A program made the translations under genes and the position numbers. Positions 12,376 to 26,298 of a stretch of DNA of 64,000 bases are shown in pieces. The stretch spans positions 32,624,730-32,688,729 of the forward strand of contig NC_088778.1 in the NCBI RefSeq assembly GCF_954871325.1, in the 5' to 3' direction. Numbering within the stretch: the stretch's first letter is position 1; each line of letters begins with the position of its first letter. The notes beneath the pieces are model-generated. The model was not told where the DNA came from. It did not search any database and saw nothing but the letters and a program-made list of their open reading frames with translations. The stretch is from Gordionus sp. m RMFG-2023 (Eukaryota; Nematomorpha; Gordioida; Chordodea; Parachordodidae).

Positions 12376-14611
12376 ATGTTAATAGCATCTTTTGCTATCC
12401 TTAACGTGTACCTACTTTGTACTTCTATTCCCGCCCTAAATAGTAATTTGGAAACGACACATCTAGGAGAGATTAACCAAAAATTAACTTTTCAATTGTT
12501 AAATTCTCTACAAGACATTAATGCTGGCCACAAAAATGATATTCTTATAACGAAGCAAAAGAATATGATATTTTCGCCCTTTAACATTGGTCGTGCATTG
12601 ACACTTTGAATGTTGGCGGTTGGAGGTTAAACGTTTAAGGAGTTGTTTAACACTCTACATTATGGAGACATACTTAAGGGATCCTATGAAATAACATCTA
12701 AATTCCGCTGTTCAAAAATTTACTCAAACTCTGAAAAACTATCAAAACATAACCATAGAGATATCTAATGGAATATACCTGGATGAAAAATTTTAAGTTC
12801 AGCCACGAAAATTGTTTTGGTGGATACTATCTACTTTAAAAGTAATTGGTGAATTCTAAACCAGAGTGAGTTCTATGCACATCCTTTTTGTTTAGAAAAT
12901 AAATCAATCAATTCCCTAAAAACTAATTCAAAAAAAAATTTTTTAAGGAAAATGTGAGGGATAAATTTATCAATATTTTCTGCAAATATTTCATCAAATG
13001 AGGAGTTACAAAATTTAAGCATATTCAAAGTTGGATAAAGAACTATCATAGAACACAAATTATGGGCAATTCGATAAAAACAATGAAAATATCAACATTT
13101 TATTTTAATTTGACTTTAAATGTTGTAATAGTAAATGATCGGCTTATAAACTTCTTTTTCTCTCATTGAATTATTGCACACTCTATCATTTTTGTTAGAT
13201 TAACATATGGAGTAAATTTCGATAGAACTCAAGTCTAGTGTTGTTAAAAGGGTTAATTTAGAGCGCCGTGGCTAACTTCGAAATTATATTATATTAGGAA
13301 ATATATTGTGCAAACTATACGATTTTGCTAACAGACGGCGTAAAGGTTTTGAACATCTATTAACGAAATCTCTACGATTAGATAATATTCTTCTAGCTAA
13401 AATATTGAGTTACCCATTTATAGCAACTCTGTTCAAATCATTTTCATCTTTATTGAAAACCATTAAAACCCATAAAAACCTTTATGTTCATATGTTTGGA
13501 TAGTTGGAATTTTGTTTGCTCACATTTGAATATGCATAACTCTGGTAGATATAATCTCAAATAATTTGGAAGAATTTATTTCTCTCACAGTCTTTAAAAC
13601 TGCATTGAATTATATTTTAGAATTGACAGATTTAATTGCTAAAACAAAAAAATGGTAAAAGTTCAATTGTGAACACGATGTATGTGTTATATAAAACTTT
13701 ACATAGTATTTTTGATGAAGTTCACGGAGTTAGTGTTATTGTACTTAAGATTATTCATAGTTAAGAATAGTCTGACCATCTATCATTAATATTATTATAA
13801 TACTTTATTTCTTGGCAAATATATACTAATTTTCTTATATAGACTCACTTTTGAAAAAGTTTTCACGAGAGATGACGGAGAACTCGAAAAGGTAAAGATG
13901 ATGCATAGTACTAATAAAGTTCAATATGGCGAAACACAACTTAAGAAAATAGAAGACAAGCCAAGCTTCGCTCCAGATCAAAAGATCAAAATTATCAGTA
14001 TTCAATATGCCAACCCGAATTTAGCTATGTTCTTTGTACTTCCTGAACAAAAAGGATTGCCAAATTTGATCAAAGTGCTATCCTTTGAATCCTTAACTTA
14101 ACTAATTTAAACTGTAAAGGATACCTTGATGCATATTACTTTGCCAGTATTTAAAACAAGCTTATATGTCACTCTGTCAGAGACGCTAAAAAATCTCGGT
14201 CTTAGAAATATATTCGAGTAAATATTTATAAATTAGAATATAAGATTTAATTGATGATAATCGATAATATTAAATGCATCACACCTTTTTTTTCCTATAA
14301 TGATAAAATTGTTATTTTAATTTATTTATTTTATGATAATTAGAGGATCGTCAGATTTTTTCGGCTTAACAGGACCCCATAACTCTTCCGGATTGTGCAT
14401 TAGCGAAATATTTCACAAGGCGGTTATTGAAGTTAACGAAAAAGGAACAGAGGCAGCAGCTGCCACTGGTGTGGTTATGATAAAGTTATCTTTACCTATC
14501 ACTAAAAGTTTTAAGGCTGATAGACCCTTCCTCTATTTTGTACAAGATCTTACAAATGGACATATCTTGTTCATCGGAACTTATATAAAGGGCCAATGTG
14601 GGATGAAATAA
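12376..14611 (+). pseudogene. Secreted serpin pseudogene, intron retained
   Basis: Serpins are suicide-type protease inhibitors. The relic begins with a hydrophobic signal-like segment (MLIASFAILNVYLLC) and shows family landmarks in order: NMIFSPFNIGRALTL (12565-12609), KIVLVDTIYFKSNW (about 12807-12850), LEKVKMMHSTNKVQYGE, MFFVLPEQKGLPNL, then a C-terminal exon with FFGLTG, VIEVNEKGTEAAAATG and ADRPFLYFVQD. The hinge EKGTEAAAATG is of the inhibitory type; counting from it puts P1 at Leu and P1' at Ser. An intron at 14218-14343 (GT...AG) joins the last exons in frame, so this is a duplicated rather than processed copy. It is broken: several in-frame stops, for example just after 12606 and in 14098-14115, frame changes near 12700-12800, and loss of the segment between strands before KIVLVD. 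Most of 12900-13850 looks intronic or inserted. Host gene relic. Confidence 0.85.
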
Positions 14612-14644
14612 CTCGCTAAAAAAAACTAATCTATTAAATTTAAA

Positions 14645-15301
14645 CCTAAATTTAAACATCTCGCTTAATTTTTGTCAAAAACAAGAGTGTTTTACTTTTT
14701 AAAATATAAATTTATATATATGCACTATATCGAAAATAAAGTTAAATTTTTCTCATACTCAATATTTCCTTTTTACTCCTAGAAAGTATATTAGAAAACA
14801 TACATTTAATAACGATATTAATTATTTTAAACATTTATATTCTTTTAAAATCATAAGATTTAACAATGGGTGTTTTTTCCTCTTCTTCTCCAAATGAGAT
14901 ATCTTTAAGTGTTGTTAAAAGATAGTTTTGAAACATTACTAGTTATTAGTTATATTTCAAAAGTAATTAGTTACGTAATCAGCTACTTTCTGATTTCTTA
15001 TAAATTTTAAAAATGATCAATTTAATTCTAAAAATGGGTTTCAAGTTACGAATTTGTATTAAGGAATTAATGATATTATTTATTTCACTCAAATATTTAC
15101 GAAGTATATATTTATGTATGCAGTTGTTGCAAATATTAGGTATTTAATTATAGATTAATGATGCTTACTACCTTAAAGTACTACCTATCAAATTTGTATT
15201 TTGTTAATTTTTCATTTGGATAGGCCCTACCAAATATATTTATAATATATATTTGAAAAATCGTGGTTTTTGAAAAGCCTCTGTGACAAGATTGCCAGAT
15301 G
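14645..15301. other. Spacer between serpin relic and hAT nest
   Basis: No gene seen. A ~20-bp word TTAATGATGCTTACTACC occurs at about 15155 and again at about 16605, bracketing the minus-strand hAT fragment. It is much longer than a hAT target duplication, so its origin is unclear. Confidence 0.35.
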
Positions 15302-16475
15302 CAGTGGCCCCTACACTTTTTGAGCGAATGAAGCAGAATACTCCCATGAAAAGTACCCCCTTGAAAAGGATCCCCCCCTTGAAAAAATGATAATTATGAC
15401 ACCCATAAATTTCAAAAATAATTTTTATTGCATCAATTTTTAATATATAATATAAATAAAATGCTAAATATATATACTTTATAAATATTATTTTTAAATT
15501 AATAATTCAGATAAATTAGGGGAAGAGAAAGCGAAATCAGTATTTAATTGTTTAAATAAATTTTTTTCCATTGATAATATGGTTAAATTATTGAGAAATG
15601 AATCTTTCATGGTACTGCGAAGTCTTGTTTTAATTAATTTAATTTTACTCATGACTTTTTCGGCAGTACATGAGGTTGTGGGAATGGTTAATAAATATTT
15701 AAAATTCTTAAATTAGGGAAAGTAGAAAAATTTTAAAGTAAAGTAAACGATAAGGTAAAATGAATAGTTTTTCCAATCTGAATCGTAAGTCCCTGAATTA
15801 TCATCATCATCAGAAGAAGCTGAATAATATAATAGTAAAAATATTTTAAGTTAAAATAAATTTACAATTCTCAGAATCTGACAAATATTTAGATTCTTGA
15901 ACCTCTAGGTCATGAGTAATAATTACATTCCCCATTTTGGCCATCTTATAAATATTTAAAAACTTCAACATTTCTTCGAAAATTTGACTTGAATTTAAAT
16001 TATAAAATTCACAGATATCCTCGATATCTTCTTTAATAATTAGTTTTTCTGCCATTCCCATTGGCGTAAAAAAATGATGTAAAAATTTCATGGAATCATC
16101 ATTAAATCTTTCGTTAAACTGCATAATAATTAAATTGAGTGAAGCATAAGACACACCTATTTTAAAGCTAAAAATTCCTATATTTAATGATGAAAATATA
16201 TATACCTCTCCTTTTTAGATTGTAATGTTTGAAGTCTAGAACTTTCAAAATCAAAAGGTAGATTTCTCTCCTTCATAAAATCTTGCTCCTTTGAAAAAAC
16301 ATCCAAAAATTCAGTGTTATTATCTATTAGATTAAAAAATAATTAAGACAATAATTTATATTATACTTCTCAAATTAATCAAGCAATCTTTTGCCAATTG
16401 AATTTAATATATTGCATACCCTATATCCTTCGAAATGGTTTGCAATTTTGTGCAAGCCAAACTTGTTATCAACAA
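15302..16475 (-). mobile_element. hAT (ZMYM1/DUF4371-type) transposon, 5'-truncated copy
   Basis: The right-hand end of the element is CAGTGGCCCCTACACTTTTTGAGCG, here at 15302 because the element lies on the minus strand. The transposase C-terminal part reads SLNLIIMQFNERFNDD and ITHDLEVQES, matching the plus-strand copy at 19727-22107. Homology to that copy ends near 16470 at GTTGATAACAAG. Upstream of that point the two differ, so the 5' two thirds are missing or replaced. The frames at 15846-16154 and 16375-16557 are surviving pieces. Decayed, non-autonomous relic. Confidence 0.75.
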
Positions 16476-16699
16476 TGGAATTTTCTAAAAATACTTTTGC
16501 CCTGGTTCCACTTGTCCAGGATTTTTTTGCCTTAGTAAAAAAAAGGGTATATTCCATGATCTAATGTGTTTTCCAAATTATTAAATTGAATACATATATA
16601 ATTAGGTTAATGATGCTTACTACCAAGCGAATGTATGGTAATATTCTAAATACCAACCTAATTTGCTAAACACCGACCAAAAAATGTAATAAGATCCTT

Positions 16700-16871
16700 A
16701 TTATTTAATATATTATAATAGAATCACGTGGTGGAGTCCGGCCTCCTATATATCATCCCCCCAAGGATAGAACCACCAAGTTAGATTAAGAAAAGAACAT
16801 GACCATTCCCGGGATTCGAACCCATGAATATGGGATAAGTAAGCGAAGCTCTTGCCGACTAGGCCACAGAG
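16700..16871 (-). mobile_element. tRNA-derived SINE
   Basis: On the minus strand a pol III type 2 internal promoter is visible: an A box within TGGCCTAGTCGG (16866-16855) and a B box GGTTCGAATCC (16822-16812), 33 bp apart. The would-be acceptor stem does not pair, and a non-tRNA tail (CTTGGTGGTTCTATCC and onward to about 16700) follows, so this is a SINE head and body, not a functional tRNA. The 3' limit is approximate. The parent tRNA was not identified. Confidence 0.7.
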
Positions 16872-19726
<2,855 letters not shown>

Positions 19727-22107
19727 CAGGGGCCCTTGCAACGGAAGAGGAAGGGGGGGGGGGGTCCGAAGCAACTGCTTCAGTAAATTTGAGTTGGGGT
19801 ATTTTTTTTACATCCATCATGATCATGTGATTTCTGGTTTATAAATGTAATAATCCCCCTCCCCCAATCACAGGCACATATGATGGCCGATTATGAAAGG
19901 TTTTCTCGTAATAAAAATTCGATATTAAAATTTATAACACCCCAGAAAGAATATGTAGATAATAACCATTCTATTATAAGAATTATAATAAGATGTTTAG
20001 ATTATTTAATATCTCGTAACCAAGCCTTCTGGGGGAACAGGCAACAAGAAGGCAATATGATGGCCCTTATTAAGCTTATTGCAGATTCTGAACCTATACT
20101 AAAAATGTATATACAGCAAAATAAAGAAAGAAAAAAGGATAAAAAAATAAGGGATTAAAAACGAAATTATATTCTAACCTAGTATCATAAAATAACATAA
20201 ACATTCTCATTGAAACCATGAAAAATATGGTTATAAAAAAAATTCAAAATGAGATTACAATTAACAGGTGCTTTTTAATCATAGTTGATGGCACATACGA
20301 TGTTTTGAAATCAGAAACAATAGCTTTGATAATAAGATATTTTGAAAATAGTGAGACGTCGAAGCCTGTTGAAAGACTAATTGACATATATTGTACGGGA
20401 AATACCACAGGTCTCGATATAAAGCATAATATAATATCCAAACTTGTCTCGATGAATTTACTCCTTGAACATCTAGTTGGGCAAAGTTATGATGGCGCCT
20501 CAAACATGAGTGAAAAAATTAATGGTGCTCAAGCCTTGATTAGAGCAGAGGCGCCAAAGGCAGCCTTTATTTGGTGTTATTCTTATCGATTAAATTTAAT
20601 CGTTGTTCAATTTGCCAATTAATTAAAGAATTTCGAAATGTTCTAGGGAATACTAGATGAGATTTATGTCTATTTTAATTGTGTAAAAAGATATGAGGTA
20701 CTCAAAAAATTTCAGTGTAATGATCTGAAAAAAATCGCAAAGATTTCTACGCGTCAAGAATAACACTCGGTAATAGTTCCTTATTTATTTAGATTTTAAA
20801 TGTTTTTTTTTATTTAGAAGTTGGCTATCGTCATTAATTTTTTCCAAATGATGCCTTGATGGCAGCTTTAACAAATTTAAAGGATTCTGAAGATCCTGCC
20901 ACTTCCATAGTGCTATAGTCTTTAGATTAGAAAAATTTGATTTTCTTATCAATTTGTGTTTGGATAAAATATTGTTGATAACAAGTTTGGCTTGTACAAA
21001 ATTGCAAAATATTTTGAAGGATATAGGGTATGCAATAAATCAAATTCAATTGGCAAAAGATTGGTTGATTAATTTAAGAAGTATAATATAAATTATTGTC
21101 TTAATTATTTTTTAATCTAAGAGATAATAACACTGAATTTTTGGATGTTTTTTCAAAGGCGCAAGATTTTATGAAGGAGAGAAATCTACCTTTTGATTTT
21201 AAAGTTCTAGACTTCAAACATTACAATCCAAAAAGGAGAGGTATATATACTTTCATCATTATATATAGAAATTTTTTTAGCTTTAAAATAGGTGTGTTTT
21301 ATGCTTCACTCAATTTAATTATTATGCAGTTTAACGAAAGATTTAATGATGATTCCATAAAATTTTTACATCAAACATCATTTTTTACGCCAAAGGGAAT
21401 GGCAGAAAAATCAATTATTGAAGAATATCGAGGATATCTGTGAATTTTACAATTTAAATTCAAGTCAAATTTTCGAAGAAATATTTTTGAAATATTTATA
21501 AGATGACCAAAATTGGGAATGTAATTATTACTCATGACCTAGAGGTTCAAGAATCTAAAGATTTGTCAGATTCTGAGAATTGTAAATTTATTTAAAAATA
21601 TTTTTACTAATACATTATTTAGCTTTTTCTAATGATGATGATAATTCAGGGACTTACGATTCAGATTGGAAAAACTATTGATTTATTTTATCGTTTAAAA
21701 TTTATCTACTTTCCCTAATTTAAGAATTTTAAATAAATATTTATTAACCATTCCCACAACATTAAATTAATTAAAACAAGACTTCGCACATGAAAGATTC
21801 TTTTCTCAATAATTTAACCATATTATCAATGGAAAAAAATTTAAACAATTAACTGAGGAATTTATAAATTCTTTCGCTTTCTCTTCCCTTAATTTATCTA
21901 AATTATTAATTTAAAAATAATATTTATAAAGTATATATTTTTTGCATTTTATTTATATTATATATGTAAAATTGATGCAATAAAAATTATTTTTGAAATT
22001 TATGGGTGTCATAATTATCTTTTTTCAAGGGAGGGGGGATACTTTTCAGGGGGTACTTTTCATGGGGGTATTTTACTTCATTCGCTCAAAAAGTGTAGGG
22101 GCCATTG
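19727..22107 (+). mobile_element. hAT (ZMYM1/DUF4371-type) transposon relic
   Basis: Ends: CAGGGGCCCTTGC at 19727, and GGGGCCATTG at 22107, which reads CAATGGCCCC on the other strand. The transposase is in pieces. N-terminal part 19880-20158 (IIIRCLDYLISRNQAFWG, MMALIKLIADSEPIL). Middle part 20218-20622 with the family hallmark GQSYDGASNMSEKINGAQA and a YRLNLIVVQFAN segment. Later pieces at 20640-20755 (NCVKRYEVLKKF), 20940-21090 and 21141-21443. The frame is broken by stops and shifts between these blocks. No clear 8-bp target duplication was found. A truncated copy lies inverted at 15302-16475. Confidence 0.8.
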
Positions 22108-22343
22108 CCAGGAGTTGTCGTGTACTAGAGGAATCAGCCATCATCACAATCCTGAAAAAGGAAAGAAGAAAAAAATGTACAAAACCGTATTAAAACATCC
22201 CGACCAACTATGAATGAAGATAGAAAAACCAAATCAATAAAAACAAATGACATTATACTGTTAGGAAACAGTAGAAATTAATAGATGAACTTATGGTAAA
22301 TATAAAGATTGGTAGAAGATCTTAACTTTGTGGGAAAGAAGAT

Positions 22344-22467
22344 ATGTTATATTTTAATATCTTATATATTTTAAAGGATAGGTTATTTGAATACTATATT
22401 ATTATAACTTTCCTATATTTAATATTATATTATGGAGGTCAATGTAATTGCATAATATTAGAAGTTA
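22344..22467. mobile_element. LTR fragment related to 10719-10925
   Basis: TGTTATATTTTAATATCTTA through ATGGAGGTCAATGTAATTGC matches the LTR-like repeat at 10719-10925, but with one 21-bp unit rather than five. It is a fossil fragment with no internal region. Confidence 0.65.
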
Positions 22468-23054
22468 TAGACGCTGTCTATATTCATGATTTATAATAGT
22501 ACCTCTAAAAATGCTATGCAATTTGTAATTACACAATAAGTGCTGTATATTATTTTAAATTTTGTTTCAATTCAATTATAATTAAGGGCAATTTGAAAAG
22601 AAAATTCAAATCAATCAATTTTTTTTGTTTAAATATAAGGTATCCTAATTTGATTGAAGCTTGCCAATCAGTCTTCCAAAACAATATTAGTGATTTATTA
22701 CTGATTTATTTGCATATTGTTAGTATGGAAATATATATATTATTTTTTTATTCTCATTTTTCTTTTTCTTTATTTTGAATAGCCATCTAACTTCCTAACA
22801 TATATTAGCTTATCTCATGATACATGACACATGACACATGTCATATTTATATATTTTTATAATTTACCAATCTGCAGCCCCAAACCCTTATTATATCCCT
22901 TTTTTTATTTCTTAAATCCTTTTACTATTTGTAATCCATCACTATTTGTGATTCTTATGTTGCTGCCATGCAGAATGCTAGGGTATGGCCAGACCAAGTA
23001 AAATTAATCTTATTTAATTGTTTGTAAGACAAATTATCATCGGGGTAATCGACA
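22468..23054. other. Spacer
   Basis: AT-rich, with a short ACATGACACATG duplication near 22825. The 61-codon frame at 22593-22778 looks incidental. Nothing else supported. Confidence 0.4.
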
Positions 23055-23152
23055 TGGTATTAATGGCGGCCTCAGCTGATTTTCATTCAAACATGTTTAA
23101 AAATGCATTTTAATGAATGAATCGTCAGTCTAGGTATTACTATATGTCATTG
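23055..23152. mobile_element. Half copy of a palindromic MITE
   Basis: GCATTTTAATGAATGAATCG, TCAGTCTAGGTATTA and TATGTCATTG match the right arm of the complete MITE at 29590-29928. The left arm is absent. Confidence 0.7.
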
Positions 23153-23535
23153 AATAAAATAAGATCAAAATTAAAAAAAATAATAAAACATTATTGAGTC
23201 CTTGAAAAAGAGCAATCATTTTATTTCTATATTTTTAATTGTATTTTGTTCCTAAAATACCATCTGGGTTCACGCTTTTATAATTTACTTTTATGCGCTA
23301 AATATTTTTTTTTAGTGTAAATGAAGGGATTTTGCTATTTGGAGAAATATTAAAGTTGCCATACTTATATATAAATCTTTTTTTTAGCATCTACTTAGGT
23401 AAGCAGGTGTCTTTTAATATGATTGAAAAAATTAGCATGCATGCTCCCCTTAATTTAAAATATAACCATATTCCAATGAATATTTGTCAATAAGTCAGAT
23501 CCGAACTCTCTGTCCGTTGAACAGTTCTAAATAAT

Positions 23536-24165
23536 ACTGGAATATGAGATTTAGAGTTTTTCCCTCAAGATAACCATTAATTTATTTTAAAAACCTAATT
23601 GCGCTTTTAAAACAACTTAACTTATATATAAAACTAATTGCAATAAAATACGAACTAGGTTACTGGAATATGAGATTTAGAGTTTTTCCCTCAAGATAAC
23701 CATTAATTTATTTTAAAAACCCAATTGCGCTTTTAAAACAACTTAACTTATATATAAAACTAATTGCAATAAAATACGAACTAGGTTACTGGAATATGAG
23801 ATTTAGAGTTTTTCCCTCAAGATAACCATTAATTTATTTTAAAAACCTAATTGCGCTTTTAAAACAACTTAACTTATATATAAAACTAATTGCAATAAAA
23901 TACGAACTAGGTTACTGGAATATGAGATTTAGAGTTTTTCCCTCAAGATAACCATTAATTTATTTTAAAAACCTAATTGCGCTTTTAAAACAACTTAACT
24001 TATATATAAAACTAATTGCAATAAAATACGAACTAGGTTACTGGAATATGAGATTTAGAGTTTTTCCCTCAAGATAACCATTAATTTATTTTAAAAACCT
24101 AATTGCGCTTTTAAAACAACTTAACTTATATATAAAACTAATTGCAATAAAATACGAACTAGGTT
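23536..24165. repeat. 126-bp minisatellite, 5 near-identical copies
   Basis: Units begin ACTGGAATATGAGATTTAG at 23536, 23662, 23788, 23914 and 24040, an exact 126-bp period with almost no differences between units. It lies 173 bp beyond the stop codon of GT11 gene 1 (which is on the minus strand). The paralogous locus has one diverged unit at about 39657-39775, in the same place relative to GT11 gene 2. The array therefore expanded after the gene duplication, and recently, given the uniformity of the units. Confidence 0.97.
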
Positions 24166-24338
24166 ATTTTATTTTACTATATGTACCATAAAAATGTGGA
24201 TGTATATAATTTATTATACATATAATATACTATAAATAAATTTATTTAATGTATATAAAACATAATATAATCTTTCATTAGGGAATAAATTTATTGTATA
24301 TTTTTTATGATTTGTACCCCAACACAAAAATAACTCGT

Positions 24339-25610
24339 TTATATAGGCAGACCTATCCAATTTTGGGGATAATAATTAGCATACGTAAAATTTTTTTTGA
24401 TAAATTGAATGGATGTGTTTGCTAAAAAGTTTGAAGGGTAAATTGTTATGCTACCATCTCCCAAGTCTCCTCTCAAGTAGGCTCCCCACCACCCATATGT
24501 GCCTTGCGTTAGAATCGTATGATTACAAGATGCGAGTATGGCTAAATCGTCGATCGGTGAAATTCCCGGGCAAAAATATATATTGTCGATATTTCCCAAA
24601 TTTTCGCGGGACCACTCTAAATCATCGCTGCACGCTATAAACGCGAAATGATAGTTTAGAGATTTATTGGATCTGTTATCATTCAAGTAAACATTTAAAT
24701 TGGTAAAATAACCCTTAAACCAATTCATAGCTTTTTTGATGTAAGCTAATCCCGAAATTGTGCCTTGGTTATATACCATCCATCTGATCATGTCCGTTCT
24801 TCGAATGTGAATGGATACGAATATCAGCTGTCGGTTTTTAGACTCGGCATGGCGGTTAATAGACTCAAAATAGCTCGCTTTTATTTTTCCCAAAAATCTG
24901 TCAGCTTTAGATTTGATTTTCTTCCTGAAAGTAAACTCCCTCCTGATTTCTTCTTTATATTTTTCAAAATATTTGTATGAATTAGGGTACCCTTCGAATA
25001 CATTATATCCATCATTTTTTACTTTATCGATTAGTAAGGTATTATATGCTAGAAGGTCAAATCTTTTTTCTAAACTCCCATTAGATCCAATTAAGGCAGA
25101 AGCTCTACTATAACAATTCATTGGTAATTCAGGCATTTCTCGATAACTTAATTTAAAATAATCGGACATTTTTGCTCCTTCTAAATATTCAGTTGATACC
25201 AATAAAGTTGGAATTTTTCCCGTGTCCTTCGCCAAACTATATATCGCAGCATATTGAAACATCATGTTACCCAATCGCCCTAATGCTTCCCATCCAATGT
25301 ATCTGTTATTTATAGAGCAAATTATTATAGTTTTATTTATGTCTTCCACCACATCATTTGCAACGGGCACCATAGATTGGCTTTCAGCATACTGAGTATA
25401 CGATGATGATTTATTTTTCGATAATATATTCGAATTATGAACACTTGAAGAGCCTAATAAATAAGTATTTAACAGTTCTGCCTTGGAATCCTCAGATTTG
25501 TCTAATGAAATATTCAATCTCGTAGGTATCCATAGACGACTCCGGTAGTTACTAAATGAATAAAAGAACAAGACTAGACAAATCAAAAATATTAACCATA
25601 GCTTATCCAT
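24339..25610 (-). CDS. Alpha-1,2-fucosyltransferase-like (GT11), gene 1
   Basis: Predicted GDP-fucose-dependent glycosyltransferase of family GT11, a type II Golgi membrane enzyme expected to add alpha-1,2-fucose to terminal galactose. From the first ATG (25610) it has 423 residues in a single exon: a short cytosolic N-terminus, a membrane anchor at about 4-22, a variable Ser/Asn-rich stem to about 95, then the catalytic domain. GT11 motifs seen: GRLGNMMFQYA at about 111, the donor-site motif HIRRTDM at about 268, FIACSDDLEWSREN at about 324 and CNHTILTQGTYGWWGAYL at about 362. Length fits the family. The position matching the paralogue's start codon is GTG here, so translation should start four codons later. 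Flanks match GT11 gene 2. Acceptor specificity cannot be read from sequence. Plus-strand frames here are shadows. Confidence 0.9.
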   Translation of the reverse strand: MDKLWLIFLICLVLFFYSFSNYRSRLWIPTRLNISLDKSEDSKAELLNTYLLGSSSVHNSNILSKNKSSSYTQYAESQSMVPVANDVVEDINKTIIICSINNRYIGWEALGRLGNMMFQYAAIYSLAKDTGKIPTLLVSTEYLEGAKMSDYFKLSYREMPELPMNCYSRASALIGSNGSLEKRFDLLAYNTLLIDKVKNDGYNVFEGYPNSYKYFEKYKEEIRREFTFRKKIKSKADRFLGKIKASYFESINRHAESKNRQLIFVSIHIRRTDMIRWMVYNQGTISGLAYIKKAMNWFKGYFTNLNVYLNDNRSNKSLNYHFAFIACSDDLEWSRENLGNIDNIYFCPGISPIDDLAILASCNHTILTQGTYGWWGAYLRGDLGDGSITIYPSNFLANTSIQFIKKNFTYANYYPQNWIGLPI

Positions 25611-25859
25611 TCGAAGAATCACGTTACGACGATAACCGTAAGGGAGAATTCCTCTGTTTGTGAATTATGATATAATCTTGTGGATATTTTTTATTAGACA
25701 GGCGCCTATAGAATTCCTAAAATATATATTATACAATATATTATCCATTTTATTTCAAATGTAATTTTTTCTTATTTTAATAATTTAATAAATTTTTAGG
25801 AAGTCTTAAAAAAAAATAAAATAAATAAATAAATTTATTAATTATTGATAATTTTTAAA
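25611..25859. other. 5' flank of GT11 gene 1
   Basis: Aligns with the 5' flank of GT11 gene 2 (41185-41340): GGGARTKCCTCT, an ATTAGACAG segment and an AATTC..CCT(G)AAATATA segment occur in the same order. Homology fades near 25790. This is a candidate promoter region on positional grounds only; no defined element was recognised. Confidence 0.5.
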
Positions 25860-26298
25860 GAATTCTGTACGAAAGAGCGAAAAAAAAAATATAAAAATGT
25901 TCCCATAATTTATAACTCCACTAAAAAAGTCATGAATTCTATTAATAAATATTATTATTTTGATTGTTATATATGGTAAATATTAAGTATTTTTCAATGT
26001 TTAATATTAATTTTTTCATTTTGTTCTATATATTTTTAATCTAATCTATATCATTTATCACTAGCCTAAACATTCAATAAAGCAAGTGATGTTTTAGTAT
26101 TTCAAATATTTCATTCTATTAGGTTGAGAAAAATCTAGAATTAAAAAGGCAGTATTAAATATATCTCTACATTCACTTTTTTGATAAGTGTTCCTATCAA
26201 AATAATAGGCCTCTTTTTATTTTTAGTGTTAAAGCCTTCTATATATATTAATAAATTATTTATCTTCTTAAGTATTTATTTTATACATTGGAAAGAAG
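25860..26298. repeat. Long inverted repeat, left arm
   Basis: Reads GTACGAAAGAGCG outward to CATTGGAAAGAAG inward. The reverse complement is at about 28755-29235. Both arms share, in mirrored order, a GTTCCCATAATTTATAACTC segment, AACAATCAAAATAATAATAT, CATTCAATAAAGCAAG and TTTGATAAGTGT. No coding. Together the arms bracket the gag-protease fossil. Confidence 0.85.

Noticed and set aside
15155-16625. TTAATGATGCTTACTACC pair as a target duplication around the truncated hAT copy
   Set aside because: About 18-20 bp is far too long for hAT, and neither word abuts the element end at 15302.
16800-16871. A functional tRNA gene
   Set aside because: A and B boxes are good, but the acceptor stem does not pair and a SINE-type body follows.
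24413-25113. Three plus-strand frames of 66-75 codons, with equivalents at 40014-40569
   Set aside because: Antisense shadows of the two GT11 genes; they recur in both paralogues only because the coding strand is conserved.
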